From positions 248,001 to 312,000 of the forward strand of contig NZ_BSCT01000002.1 in assembly GCF_030159255.1 (NCBI RefSeq): 64,000 nt of DNA, given 5' to 3'. Position 1 is the first letter of the stretch. The number at the start of each line of letters is the position of its first letter. This DNA is from Bradyrhizobium sp. SSBR45G (GTDB lineage: Bacteria > Pseudomonadota > Alphaproteobacteria > Rhizobiales > Xanthobacteraceae). Of this stretch, positions 17,657 to 28,176 are shown piece by piece. Position numbers and translations under genes: made by a program. The notes under the pieces were generated by a model, which searched no databases, was not told the origin of the DNA, and saw only the letters and a list, made by a program, of their open reading frames with translations.

Positions 17657-18373
17657 CTACGAGAGCACCATTCGCACGAGATTTTTTCCGAGCTGTTCCA
17701 AGCTCAGAAACAAATTCGAGGCTTCGGCCAAGAAGACGAAAAGGAATGCATGCACGAGATACATGCGGTTGCGGAGCGCAACGAGCGTGCGTTCAATCAA
17801 GACTCGCGGATACGGAGATCGGTTGAAAAGCACGACGAATGCCGCTCCGAGAATCAGCGAGCCGACCACGTCGCTTGGATAGTGAAACCCAAAGGCGACC
17901 CTGGAGAGCGCCACGACGGCAGTCACCCAAAGAAAGCAAAGCGATCCAGCCAATCGATTGTCGAGGAACACCACCGTCGCGAGGCCGAAGAACAGCGTCG
18001 TCGTGTCGCTGGGAAACGAACTTTGGCGGTCCCAGCTCCAGGGGACGGCGACGGAGTTCAAATGAAGCGCTGGATCCAGAAGAGGGCGCGTGTGGACGGA
18101 GACGTGAAACTGGAGCCAAACAGACAGCACCGTGGCCAGGCAGACTCCAAAAAGTCCTGCCAGCATTCGACTCCGGCGCTCTGCACAATCGTCCAAAAAC
18201 CACAGCGCGACTAGCGAGCCGAATATCGGAAATCCCCTGAACAGTGAATTGGTCGCAAGCTCGTAGAGAGCGGTATGCGTTCCGGCGAACGCGTTCAGCC
18301 CAAGCAGCAGGTCTTGATCCAAATTGCCGGTCATCTCTGGAGCCAAGCCTAAATGTAACCGCGGGATCGGCAT
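17657..18373 (-). CDS. PAP2-superfamily membrane phosphatase
   Basis: This polytopic membrane protein has up to 238 residues and about six hydrophobic segments. Three parts of the PAP2 phosphatase signature are recognisable: HTRP, FPSDT (where the common form is PSGH) and SRVAFGFHYPSD, which keeps the catalytic Arg, His and Asp of SR-x5-H-x3-D. Such enzymes dephosphorylate lipid phosphates or diphosphates; the substrate here is unknown. An internal ATG at 18334 is an alternative start. The GC content is clearly lower than in neighbours: line 17701-17760 counts 28 G/C in 60. That is a sign of different origin. The Gly-His to Asp-Thr change in motif 2 departs from the commonest form. Confidence 0.78.
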   Translation of the reverse strand: MPIPRLHLGLAPEMTGNLDQDLLLGLNAFAGTHTALYELATNSLFRGFPIFGSLVALWFLDDCAERRSRMLAGLFGVCLATVLSVWLQFHVSVHTRPLLDPALHLNSVAVPWSWDRQSSFPSDTTTLFFGLATVVFLDNRLAGSLCFLWVTAVVALSRVAFGFHYPSDVVGSLILGAAFVVLFNRSPYPRVLIERTLVALRNRMYLVHAFLFVFLAEASNLFLSLEQLGKNLVRMVLS

Positions 18374-18525
18374 CCCTCGCAGACTGCGTCAATCTGCGGC
18401 AAGCAGAACATACGATTTTGGTTAACCATACCGCCAGCGGCATCGGCGTAAGCCCAGTCCCTCGTGGTCATGTCTCCGGCATCAGCCCGAGACGGTCCTC
18501 GCCGAGAGGCTACGGCGCGGCGCCG

Positions 18526-18612
18526 CGCTCACCGTCTTGCTGCTGAGCTCGCCGACGGTAGCCACGCTGCCGCCTTGCGGCGGCCGCTTTGCCCACCCTG
18601 CGGCGGTTTGCC
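18526..18612 (+). repeat. Interspersed repeat, copy 1 (partial)
   Basis: This stretch shares ACCGTCTTGC at its left and a CACGCTGCCGCC...GCGGCGGCCGCTTTGCC...ACCCTGCGG right part with the element at 19441-19581, in the same orientation. The left half of the longer element is missing or degraded here. It abuts the stop of the frameshifted hydrolase gene. The rest of 18374-18619 holds no gene I can support. Confidence 0.65.
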
Positions 18613-18619
18613 GAGGCGC

Positions 18620-19397
18620 TCACTTCAACTGCTCTACGAGAAAGCTGGTCGCTCGTGTGAGCGCGTCCGTTGCCTCAGGCCGGGTCGCAACGACATCGAA
18701 GCCATGGCCCATGCCGGGATAGACGACCAATTTGGCCTCGCCGCCAACGGCTCGCGCCGCTTCGACCAATGCCTGTCCGGATGACAGCGGCACGTTGTGA
18801 TCAGCGTCGCCGTGCAGCGCGAGCAGGGGCGGCAGGTGAAACGGGCCCGCGTCATGGGGGAGCGGGACTGCCGGCGTAGAATACGACGAGCGCACTGATC
18901 TCGGGATCAGATGCAGCGGACGCCACTGCCAGGAAACCTCCATTCGAAAAGCCGAGCAGCCCTGTCTTGCCGGACCAGTCCTGTCTCCGTGCCAAATAGG
19001 ATGCAACCTCGCGGACCCTGGCGGACCAGATCGGCAGGTGTTCGGCAAAGTAGCTCTGTCGAATGCTGCGATCCGCGGATGCCATGATGCGGCGATCGAC
19101 CTCGTCATAGTAGGGCAGCAGAACGGCATCGATGCCGAGGGCGGATAGCGCCTCGGCGTAGCGGCTGTAGGCGGCGTAGAATTTCTCGAGGCCCTGTCCA
19201 CCGTGGAGAATGATCACGGCCGGCCGCTTGCCCTCGTGCCGAGCAGCAAACAGCTTGATCACGAGGGAGGCGTCGGCCGCCGAGACCGTCAACTCCTGAG
19301 GTGCTGTTTCTGCCGCGTGCGTCGGCATTGCGCGAGCGCAGACGAGGGCGAGCGCCGCGATGCAGGCCTGCCGGACAATCGGGAGCCATTTCGCCAT
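18620..19397 (-). pseudogene. Dienelactone-hydrolase-like secreted alpha/beta hydrolase, frameshifted
   Basis: Two minus-strand frames together make one hydrolase. The N-terminal frame starts at ATG 19397 with a signal peptide (about residues 1-30, ending near THAAE), continues through VIILHGGQGLEKFY and the nucleophile motif GLLGFSNGG, and stops at 18852. The C-terminal frame carries the expected LLALHGDADHNVPL (acid) and YPGMGHGFD (catalytic His) up to 18620. Removing one base from the run of five G (plus strand 18856-18860) joins them into a full-length protein of about 258 residues. The gene is therefore a recent pseudogene, a slippage site or a sequencing error. It lies between two copies of a repeat. 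Confidence 0.75.
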
Positions 19398-19440
19398 CGT
19401 GCTTGCGATCCGTGCTTCGTCGACGACAAATAGCAGGGCG

Positions 19441-19581
19441 CCGTAGGGTGGGCAAAGGCGCTGCCGTGCTCTTACCACCCACGAAATCGCAGTGGCGCCG
19501 TGCCCACCGTCTTGCGGCTCGGTTCGCTGATCGGCGGTGGGCACGCTGCCGCCTGCGGCGGCCGCTTTGCCTACCCTGCGG
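19441..19581. repeat. 141-bp palindromic interspersed element (MITE-like)
   Basis: The ends are imperfect inverted repeats: 19441-19460 (CCGTAGGGTGGGCAAAGGCG) and the reverse complement of 19563-19581. A second internal inverted pair involves CGCCGTGCCCACCG and CGGTGGGCACGC. There is no reading frame worth keeping. A shorter copy lies at 18526-18612 in the same orientation. I recognise the style from Bradyrhizobium genomes but cannot verify the family here. Confidence 0.65.
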
Positions 19582-19620
19582 TGCCTTGCGAGATTCGGCG
19601 CAAGCGCATTCAGCGCAAGG

Positions 19621-19654
19621 AAAAAGGCCCGCCCAGCTTGCTGGACGGGCCTTT
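19621..19654 (-). terminator. Rho-independent terminator of gltA
   Basis: A strong stem joins AAGGCCCG at 19624-19631 to CGGGCCTT at 19646-19653, extended inward by CCAG/CTGG around a short loop. Read on the minus strand it is followed by a run of T (the A-run at 19619-19625). It lies about 25 bases after the gltA stop. Confidence 0.8.
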
Positions 19655-19678
19655 CATCATGGATCTCTCTCGCCGCGA

Positions 19679-20983
<1,305 letters not shown>

Positions 20984-21284
20984 CGTTTGTCCCCGATGAG
21001 ATCGTTAGGCGTAGCCCTTGTTCTTTTTGAGAGATGGCAGGGCGGGTGGACTTTATCTAGTGCGCTTGGTTTGACATTCGCGTCAGTGTCACTGCCGAGA
21101 CCTTAATCGACGGTCAAATCCGAAACCGCACTGGAATCTTATACTTACTAGTGTCCTTCGGCTCTCGCACCGGTCGACGCGCCCGCCGCAACGTGATCGA
21201 AATGTCAGAGCCGAAAAACCGGTAGGCACTGCACAAATGCGTATCGTATTGCCCTGTGCGCTGCAAGATGGGGTGAATGAGACC
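20984..21284. other. Intergenic region upstream of gltA
   Basis: These 301 bases lie between gltX (ending at 21285) and the gltA start. The stretch 21001-21140 is less GC-rich than the genes and probably holds the gltA promoter on the minus strand, but I found no hexamer pair with good spacing. No gene is supported. Confidence 0.4.
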
Positions 21285-22709
21285 TTATGAGGTGGTCTGA
21301 TCCTTGAGGCGGCCCAAGGATTCCTCACGTCCGAGGATGGCCAGAACGTCGAAAATGCCGGGCGAGGTGGTCCGGCCGGTGAGCGCCGCCCGCAGCGGCT
21401 GGGCCACCGCGCCCAGCTTGAGATTGTTGGCGTCGGCGAACGCACGCAGCGCGGCTTCGGTGGCCGGCCCGCTCCACGGCTCGACCGCCGCAAGCGCCTC
21501 GTGCAGCCGGCCAATCAAGGCGCGACTGTCCGGTGTCAGCAGGGCTGCGGCCTTGGCGTCGACCGGGAGCGGCCGGTCGGCGAAGATGAAGGCGGCGCCG
21601 TCGATCAGCTCCAGCAGTGTCTTGGCACGCTCCTTCAGGCTCGGCATCGCCAAGGTGAGCTGTGCGCGGGTGGCGTCGTTGAGCTTGGCCTTCAGCACCG
21701 CGCCGTTCGGCACGTAGTTCAGCACGTCCTCGAACTGGCGCACCAGCACCGCATCCTCGGCATGACGGATATAGTGTCCGTTGAGGTTTTCGAGCTTGGC
21801 GAAGTCGAACCGCGCCGCCGAGCGGCCGATCGCCGGCAGGTCGAACGCCCCGATCATCTCCTCGGTCGAGAAGATCTCCTGGTCGCCATGGCTCCAGCCG
21901 AGCCGCACCAGGTAATTGCGCAGCGCGGACGGCAGATATCCCATGGCACGGTAGGCATCGACGCCGAGCGCGCCGTGGCGCTTCGACAGCTTCGATCCGT
22001 CCGGCCCGTGAATCAACGGGATGTGCGACATCGACGGCACCGTCCAGCCCAGCGCATCGTAGATCTGTTTCTGGCGTGCGGCGTTGATCAGATGGTCGTC
22101 GCCGCGGATCACGTGGGTGACGCCCATGTCATGGTCATCGACGACCACCGCCAGCATATAGGTCGGATTGCCATCGCCACGCAGCAGCACGAGATCGTCG
22201 AGGTTCTCGTTCTGCCAGACCACGCGGCCCTGCACTTGGTCCTCGATCACGGTCTCGCCGGTCAGCGGCGCGCGCAGCCGGATGGTCGGCTTGACGCCCT
22301 CGGGCGCCTGCTTCGGATCGCGGTCGCGCCACATTCCGTCATAGAGCCGGGTGCGGCCTTCCGCGCGCGCCTTCTCGCGCATCGCCGCCAGCTCCTCGGC
22401 CGTGGCATAGCAGCGATAGGCCATGCCGCTGGCGAGCAGCTGCTCGGCGACCTCGCGATGGCGCGCGGCGCGGCTATATTGGTAGATGACGTCGCCGTCC
22501 CAATCGAGTTCGAGCCATTTCAGGCCGTCGAGGATGGCTGTTATCGCCGCATCGGTCGAGCGCTCGCGGTCGGTGTCCTCGATTCTGAGCAGCATCTTGC
22601 CGCCGCGGCCGCGCGCATACAGCCAGTTGAACAGGGCCGTCCGGGCGCCTCCGATATGGAGAAAACCGGTCGGGGAGGGGGCAAAGCGCGTGACGATCGG
22701 GGAGGTCAT
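21285..22709 (-). CDS. gltX: Glutamyl-tRNA synthetase
   Basis: This class I synthetase charges tRNA-Glu. The N-terminus has [18 protein letters not shown] (the HIGH-equivalent), followed by [12 protein letters not shown]. The KMSKS-equivalent is [11 protein letters not shown] at about residue 235-245. The C-terminal anticodon-binding domain ends near residue 474. A GTG at 22721 is an alternative start adding four residues. The gene is divergent from glnS with 136 bases between. If a GatCAB amidotransferase is also encoded in the genome, this enzyme could be non-discriminating; that cannot be decided here. Confidence 0.96.
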   Translation of the reverse strand: MTSPIVTRFAPSPTGFLHIGGARTALFNWLYARGRGGKMLLRIEDTDRERSTDAAITAILDGLKWLELDWDGDVIYQYSRAARHREVAEQLLASGMAYRCYATAEELAAMREKARAEGRTRLYDGMWRDRDPKQAPEGVKPTIRLRAPLTGETVIEDQVQGRVVWQNENLDDLVLLRGDGNPTYMLAVVVDDHDMGVTHVIRGDDHLINAARQKQIYDALGWTVPSMSHIPLIHGPDGSKLSKRHGALGVDAYRAMGYLPSALRNYLVRLGWSHGDQEIFSTEEMIGAFDLPAIGRSAARFDFAKLENLNGHYIRHAEDAVLVRQFEDVLNYVPNGAVLKAKLNDATRAQLTLAMPSLKERAKTLLELIDGAAFIFADRPLPVDAKAAALLTPDSRALIGRLHEALAAVEPWSGPATEAALRAFADANNLKLGAVAQPLRAALTGRTTSPGIFDVLAILGREESLGRLKDQTTS

Positions 22710-22845
22710 GGGCGGCAGCACGAAATCCAGGCAGGGGCGGTAGAGGGCGGGGGGTGTATAGCAGGCCTATCGCATAACTAAAGCCTTCCTTGGGGGAAGC
22801 GGATTTGGCAGATAGGCTTCCAGATTCCGGAGCAGGACATTCTTG

Positions 22846-24534
22846 ATGACCACGACGACAGACACGGCAGCGACGGCAGAGGCAGGGCGCGATTTCATCC
22901 GCGACATCGTCCAGGCCGATCTCGACAGCGGCAAGCACAAGACGGTCGTCACCCGGTTCCCGCCGGAGCCGAACGGCTACCTGCATATCGGCCATGCCAA
23001 GTCGATCGGTCTCAATTTCGGCGTCGCCAAGGAGTTCGGCGGCCGCTGCAACCTGCGTTTCGACGACACCAATCCGACCAAGGAAGAGCAGGAATACATC
23101 GATTCCATCCAGGCTGACGTGCGCTGGCTCGGCTACGACTGGGGCGACAACCTGTTCTATGCCTCGGATTATTTCGAGCGGCTTTACGACTGGGCGGAAG
23201 GGCTGATCAAGGCCGGGCTGGCCTATGTCGACGACCAGACGCAGGAGGAGATCCGGCTGGCGCGCGGCACGCTCACCGAGCCCGGCAAGAACAGCCCATT
23301 CCGCGACCGTTCGGTCGACGAGAATCTCGACCTGTTCCGGCGCATGAAGGCCGGCGAATTCCCGAACGGCGCGCGCGTGCTGCGCGCCAAGATCGACATG
23401 GCCGCTGGAAACATCAACCTGCGCGACCCCGTGCTCTACCGGATCCTGCACGCCCATCACCCGCGCACCGGCGACACCTGGAAGATCTATCCGAGCTATG
23501 ATTACGCGCACGGCCAGTCGGATGCGATCGAGGGCGTCACGCATTCGATCTGCACGCTCGAATTCGAGGATCACCGCCCGCTCTACGACTGGTTCCTCGA
23601 CAAGCTGCCGGTGCCGTCGCATCCGCGGCAGTACGAGTTCGCGCGCCTCAATCTGACCTACACCCTGCTGTCCAAGCGCGTGCTGACGCGGCTGGTGCAG
23701 GACGGCCATGTCTCGGGCTGGAACGATCCGCGCATGCCGACCATCGCCGGGCTGAAGCGCCGCGGCGTGCCGCCGGCGGCGGTGCGCGAATTCACCAAGC
23801 GCATCGGCATTGCCAAGGCCAACAGCATCGTCGACGTCGGCATGCTCGAATTCTGCATTCGCGAGGAACTGAACCGCACCGCCCAGCGCCGCATGGCGGT
23901 GCTGCGGCCCTTGAAGGTCGTGATCGAGAACTATCCGGAAGGCCAGGTCGAGGAGCTCGAGGCGATCAATCACCCAGATGATCCGTCCGCCGGCACCCGC
24001 AAGATCGCCTTCGGCCGCGAGCTCTATATCGAGCAGGACGACTTCATGGAGAACCCGCCGAAGAAGTTCTTCCGCCTGTCGCCCGGCAACGAGGTGCGGC
24101 TGCGCTACGCCTATTTCATCAAATGCCGCGAGGTCATCAAGAACGATTCCGGCGAGATCGTCGAGCTGCGCTGCACCTACGATCCCGCGACCAAGGGCGG
24201 CAACGCGCCTGATGGCCGCAAGGTCAAGGCGACGATGCACTGGCTCTCCGCGGCGCAGTCGCTGACAGCCGAGATCCGCATCTACAACCAGCTGTTCGCC
24301 AATCCGAGCCCGAACGCCGCCGACTTCACCGCTGACCTCAACCCGAACTCGCTGGAGGTCCTGACCGACGCGCGCATCGAGCCGGCGATCGCCGGCAGCA
24401 ATTCGATCGAGCCGATGCAGTTCGAGCGCCAGGGCTATTTCGTGCGCGATCCCGATTCGACGTCGGACAGGCTGGTGTTCAACCGCACCATCGGCCTGCG
24501 CGACACCTTCGCGAAGGAAGTCGCGAAGGGGTGA
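22846..24534 (+). CDS. glnS: Glutaminyl-tRNA synthetase
   Basis: This class I synthetase charges tRNA-Gln directly. The 562-residue protein has [20 protein letters not shown] with HIGH at residues 47-50, the [11 protein letters not shown] motif, the [17 protein letters not shown] segment and the LLSKR KMSKS-equivalent. The C-terminal half is a GlnRS-type beta-barrel anticodon domain. The ATG at 22846 is preferred over the TTG at 22843 because AGGA lies eight bases upstream. Many alphaproteobacteria lack GlnRS and use Glu-tRNA-Gln amidation, so its presence beside gltX is worth noting. A 12-bp hairpin follows the stop. Confidence 0.96.
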   Translation: MTTTTDTAATAEAGRDFIRDIVQADLDSGKHKTVVTRFPPEPNGYLHIGHAKSIGLNFGVAKEFGGRCNLRFDDTNPTKEEQEYIDSIQADVRWLGYDWGDNLFYASDYFERLYDWAEGLIKAGLAYVDDQTQEEIRLARGTLTEPGKNSPFRDRSVDENLDLFRRMKAGEFPNGARVLRAKIDMAAGNINLRDPVLYRILHAHHPRTGDTWKIYPSYDYAHGQSDAIEGVTHSICTLEFEDHRPLYDWFLDKLPVPSHPRQYEFARLNLTYTLLSKRVLTRLVQDGHVSGWNDPRMPTIAGLKRRGVPPAAVREFTKRIGIAKANSIVDVGMLEFCIREELNRTAQRRMAVLRPLKVVIENYPEGQVEELEAINHPDDPSAGTRKIAFGRELYIEQDDFMENPPKKFFRLSPGNEVRLRYAYFIKCREVIKNDSGEIVELRCTYDPATKGGNAPDGRKVKATMHWLSAAQSLTAEIRIYNQLFANPSPNAADFTADLNPNSLEVLTDARIEPAIAGSNSIEPMQFERQGYFVRDPDSTSDRLVFNRTIGLRDTFAKEVAKG

Positions 24535-24545
24535 GGGCGAGCCGC

Positions 24546-24572
24546 GCTCATGCCGCCCGAGGCGGCATGAGC
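24546..24572. terminator. Hairpin between convergent glnS and a secreted-protein gene
   Basis: A perfect 12-bp stem (24546-24557 with 24561-24572) with a 3-base loop lies 12 bases after the glnS stop and just before the stop of the convergent gene. No T-run follows on either strand. Its position suggests a bidirectional transcript end, but it may work by another route than intrinsic termination. Confidence 0.45.
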
Positions 24573-24577
24573 GTGTG

Positions 24578-25168
24578 CTAGAGCAGGGCGGCGTTGACGG
24601 CGAAGCTGCGCCGCTTGGCCTTGGCGAACGTCTCCGGCGCGCGCGTCTTCAGCGAGGCGACGCTGTCCTTCGGCAATTCCTCGATCTTGATGTGCGTCTC
24701 GATCTTGCGGGCCCGCTCGAACATCTTTCCGGGATCGACCGTGACGCGGTTGATCATGACATGGCCGGCATTGACGATCTCGCCGGGCGCGACCTTGATC
24801 TGCACGATCGCACCGTCGAATTTGAGGGGACCGCAGCTGAACTGGCTGACCGTCCATGTCCCCGGCGGAAGGACCAGCACGGCCCCGCGGTCGTGGCCGA
24901 ACACCGATTCCAGGTCGAGCAGAGGCTCCCTATTCAGCTTCGCCACCGCCCACTGTTTTTGCTCGTTCGACATGTCGGCGCGGTCCGGCAGGCATCGACG
25001 CTTGCCATCCATGTTGATGTCGATGTTGAAGATGAGGACGCTGTACCCCGGGTGCTCCTTCAGCTCCGCAGCGACGTCGAGGTCACCTTTGGCCTGGGCG
25101 CGGGCAGGCGCGGTCTGGATCGAGAAATCGAGGATGAGCGCGAGAAGCGCGAATGCGAGGAGTCTCAT
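24578..25168 (-). CDS. Secreted protein of unknown function
   Basis: The product is 196 residues with a typical signal peptide (MRLLAFALLALILDFSIQ, cleavage near ARAQA). The start at ATG 25168 is supported by AAGGTG five bases upstream. The mature part is mainly predicted beta strands, with an LPPGTWTVSQFSCGP stretch and a KVAPGEIVNAGHV stretch, reminiscent of small carbohydrate- or metal-binding beta folds. I do not recognise the family. There are only two Cys residues in the mature region, which could form a disulphide. It is convergent with glnS. Confidence 0.7.
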   Translation of the reverse strand: MRLLAFALLALILDFSIQTAPARAQAKGDLDVAAELKEHPGYSVLIFNIDINMDGKRRCLPDRADMSNEQKQWAVAKLNREPLLDLESVFGHDRGAVLVLPPGTWTVSQFSCGPLKFDGAIVQIKVAPGEIVNAGHVMINRVTVDPGKMFERARKIETHIKIEELPKDSVASLKTRAPETFAKAKRRSFAVNAALL

Positions 25169-25335
25169 GGCACCTTGCGAGCCGGGAAACCCGGCGCGCC
25201 GATCGCGTCCAGTGCAGCTTCCCCCGCCCAAGTTCCGCCCGATTCCAGACGGCCGCGCCAGACATCGGCGGTCGCCATCTCGGGCGCCGCTGCAATCCCC
25301 GCGTGCGCGACGTTCGACTGCCGGTCGGATGAGCG

Positions 25336-25548
25336 CTAGCCGATCGCGTCCTGCCCGGCGTCCGTCAGCGTCGGCACGCCGTCGCTGACCTCGACGAGGC
25401 CGCGCTCGGTGAGCAGCGCGAGGTGATCCTCGGCGACCGGGGACAGCGTGAGCCGGTGCGCCTTGATGTCCCGCAGGGTCCAGCGCAGCTGGATGGCCCG
25501 CTCGAGATCGAGGTCGGCGAAGGGGTCGTTGATGTCGTGGGCGTCCAT
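25336..25548 (-). CDS. Small conserved-looking hypothetical protein (70 aa)
   Basis: The 70-residue acidic protein opens MDAHDINDPFADLDLERAIQ. It has the look of a winged-helix fragment: a helix-rich first half, then LALLTERGLVEVSDGVPTLTDAG, which resembles the recognition wing of MarR-like or PadR-like folds. The codon pattern fits coding sequence. It is divergent from comEC with about 140 bases between. The function is unknown, and a DNA-binding role is only a shape-based guess. Confidence 0.55.
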   Translation of the reverse strand: MDAHDINDPFADLDLERAIQLRWTLRDIKAHRLTLSPVAEDHLALLTERGLVEVSDGVPTLTDAGQDAIG

Positions 25549-25689
25549 ACCCCGATAAGCGCGTGCGCTGCGAAAAGTTCCAATGCTAGGGCGCGTGCAG
25601 GAATTCAGGATTCCCGTTCCGTTCTGCTAGGCGCCATCGCGCAGCTTCCGGTAGCTTTTGGTCCGGTCGGGTCGCGGGTGGTGTTGGCG

Positions 25690-27978
25690 ATGGCGGAGCC
25701 GGTCAGGCCGCCAGGGTGGCGTCGCGGGATTGCGGGCGTGATGGCTGATGTCTGGCCGCCGCGCGGCGCGCTGGCCGGCGGCTGGCCTGTGATCGGCTGG
25801 GACGCGTGGCCGTCATTCGCCGCCCAGCTCAAGAGCTGGGCGCGTGCGGAGGCCGGGCCGGGGCGGCTGCTGCCGTGGGTGCCCATCGCCTTCGGCGCGG
25901 GCATTGCCCTGTATTTCTCGGCTGATCATGAGCCCGTGCTGTGGGTGAGCGCTGCCCTGGCCTGCGCGCTGTGCGTCGGGGCCGCGCTGATGCGCCGGCA
26001 CCCGCTGTTCCCGGCCGCCGTGATGATCGCGGCTGCCGCGTCCGGCTTTGCCGTGGCGACGGTGAAGACCGCGCGCGTGTCACATCCGGTGCTGGCGCGG
26101 ACGTTGTATTCGGCGTCACTGTCGGGTTTCGTCGAGGCCCGCGACATCCGTGAGCGCAGCGACCGCATCGTGCTGCGGGTGACGGCGATGGAGAGCCAGC
26201 GCAGCAGCGTGACCCTGGCGCGCGTGCGGCTCGCCGTGCGCAAGGGCACGGCGCCCGATGTCGGCAGCTTCGTGCAGCTCAAGGCGCGGCTGCTGCCGCC
26301 GCTCGCCCCGGTGCACCCCGGCTCCTACGATTTCGCCCGCGACATGTTCTTCCAGGGCATCGGCGCCTCCGGCTTCGTGATGGGGACGATCACCACGGTG
26401 ACGCCGCCGCAGGCCGCCGGTCTCGGCCTGCGCTATGCGGCGGCGATGCAGGGCCTGCGCGATGCGATCGACGCCCGCATCCGCGCTCGTCTCGACGGCG
26501 ATGAGCGCGCCATCGCCACCGCGCTGCTGACCGGGCGGCGCGATGCCATCGCGCCCGACGTCAACGACGCCATGTTCATCTCCGGCCTCGGTCATGTGCT
26601 GTCGATCTCGGGGTATCACATGGCGGTCGTCGCCGGCGTCGCGTTCTTCGCCATCCGCGCGCTGCTGGCGCTGATTCCCGGGCTGACCATCAGCCATCCG
26701 ATCAAGAAATGGGCGGCCGCCGCGGCGCTGGTGGCGGCGGCGTTCTATCTGCTGCTGTCGGGCGCGGAGGTCGCCACGCAGCGATCGTTCTTCATGACGG
26801 CGGTGGTGCTGATCGCCGTCATGGTCGACCGCCGCGCCGTCACCTTCCGCACGCTGGCGGTAGCCGCGATGATCGTGCTGATCGCAGCTCCGGAAGCGCT
26901 GGTGCATCCGAGCTTCCAGATGTCGTTCGCGGCGACGCTCGGTCTCGTCGCGCTGGTGCAGTTCGGCCTGCCAAAACTGTTTGCGACGCCGGACAGCTCC
27001 ACCACGCAGCGCATCGCGCTGTGGGGCGGCCGCGAGCTGTCGATGCTGCTGCTGGCCTCGCTGATCGCGGGCCTCGCCACCACGCCCTATGCGGCCTACC
27101 ATTTCCACCGCATCACGCCCTACGGCCTGCTGGCCAATCTCGCGGCGATGCCGGTCGTCTCGGCGGTGGTGATGCCGGCGGGCCTGCTCGGCCTGCTGGC
27201 CGCGCCGTTCGGCCTCGACGGCCCGTGGTGGACGCTGATGGGCTGGGGCATCGACTGGATGATCGCGGTGACGCGCTGGGTCGCCGCCCTGCCGGGCGCC
27301 GTCGGACGCATCCCGGCGTTCGGCGTCGGGCCGCTGATCGTCGCCAGCCTCGGGGTGATCCTGATCGGCCTGCTGCGGACGCCGCTGCGCTGGTCAGGCG
27401 CCGTGCTGCTCGCGGCCGCAACGATGTGGGCGGCGGCGACGCCGCTGCCCGACATCCTCATCTCCGGCGATGGACGGGCGGTCGCCGTACGCGGCGGCGA
27501 CGGACGGCTGCATGTGATGCGCACAGGCAAGGACGTGTTCGTCACCCGGGAGTGGCTGGCGGCCGACGCCGATGCGCGGCTGCCGGCGGATCCCGCGCTC
27601 GGCGACGGCGCGTCCTGCGACGAGGCCGGCTGCGTGCTGCCGATGGCGGACGGCCGCCTCGTCGCGCTGACGCTGCGCGCGGATGCGCTCGGCGATGATT
27701 GCGCCCGCGCCGCGCTGATCGTGGCGCGCGCTGCGCCGTCGTCCTGCGTCGCCGCCGTGGTCGACCGCGCGCGGCTGCAGCACCAGGGTGCGCTGATTCT
27801 GCTGCGGCGTGGCAAAGGCTTCGCCGTCACGCCGGTGCGTGCCGATGGCACCGACCGGCCGTGGTGGCCCGCGCCCGCCGATGCGGGCGAGTACGAGGCG
27901 ACGCTGACGCCGCGCGCGCCAGCCTCGCGCGCGCAGGATGCGACGCCGCCGGAGACGGAGCAGGGTGGGGAGGATTAG
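25690..27978 (+). CDS. comEC: ComEC/Rec2-family membrane protein
   Basis: ComEC forms the inner-membrane channel for single-stranded DNA uptake in competent bacteria. The 762-residue protein has an N-terminal pair of hydrophobic segments, an OB-like DUF4131 region (about residues 130-230), then the Competence core with LLTGRRDAI, a GLGHVLSISGYHMAVVAG stretch and the HPSFQMSFAATLGL motif across about eight to ten membrane helices. The C-terminal 200 residues lack an HxHxDH motif, so the metallo-beta-lactamase-like nuclease domain is missing or degenerate. The start is uncertain; ATG 25741 is an alternative. The family is near universal in these bacteria even without demonstrated competence. 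Confidence 0.9.
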   Translation: MAEPVRPPGWRRGIAGVMADVWPPRGALAGGWPVIGWDAWPSFAAQLKSWARAEAGPGRLLPWVPIAFGAGIALYFSADHEPVLWVSAALACALCVGAALMRRHPLFPAAVMIAAAASGFAVATVKTARVSHPVLARTLYSASLSGFVEARDIRERSDRIVLRVTAMESQRSSVTLARVRLAVRKGTAPDVGSFVQLKARLLPPLAPVHPGSYDFARDMFFQGIGASGFVMGTITTVTPPQAAGLGLRYAAAMQGLRDAIDARIRARLDGDERAIATALLTGRRDAIAPDVNDAMFISGLGHVLSISGYHMAVVAGVAFFAIRALLALIPGLTISHPIKKWAAAAALVAAAFYLLLSGAEVATQRSFFMTAVVLIAVMVDRRAVTFRTLAVAAMIVLIAAPEALVHPSFQMSFAATLGLVALVQFGLPKLFATPDSSTTQRIALWGGRELSMLLLASLIAGLATTPYAAYHFHRITPYGLLANLAAMPVVSAVVMPAGLLGLLAAPFGLDGPWWTLMGWGIDWMIAVTRWVAALPGAVGRIPAFGVGPLIVASLGVILIGLLRTPLRWSGAVLLAAATMWAAATPLPDILISGDGRAVAVRGGDGRLHVMRTGKDVFVTREWLAADADARLPADPALGDGASCDEAGCVLPMADGRLVALTLRADALGDDCARAALIVARAAPSSCVAAVVDRARLQHQGALILLRRGKGFAVTPVRADGTDRPWWPAPADAGEYEATLTPRAPASRAQDATPPETEQGGED

Positions 27979-28014
27979 TCAGTCCGCAACGCGGTGGTTT
28001 GAAACGAGTTCGTT

Positions 28015-28057
28015 CGAACGAGTCGGTCAGCGATGAGTCGGTGCGAATGAGTCAGTC
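28015..28057 (+). repeat. Three short direct repeats downstream of comEC
   Basis: Three imperfect copies of a 13-14 base unit of the form CGAAYGAGTCRGT lie at 28015-28028, 28031-28043 and 28044-28057. They sit in the 198-base gap after comEC and are too few and degenerate for a CRISPR. Confidence 0.5.
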
Positions 28058-28176
28058 TGAATAAGCCACACCAGATCCGGCGCCGACGCCGCAATCCTCG
28101 GTTCCGGCGAAAGCCGGATGAGGGTTGCAGCGTCAGCGTGCGATCCGGATGGACGACATCACTGATGGCCAGCGTG

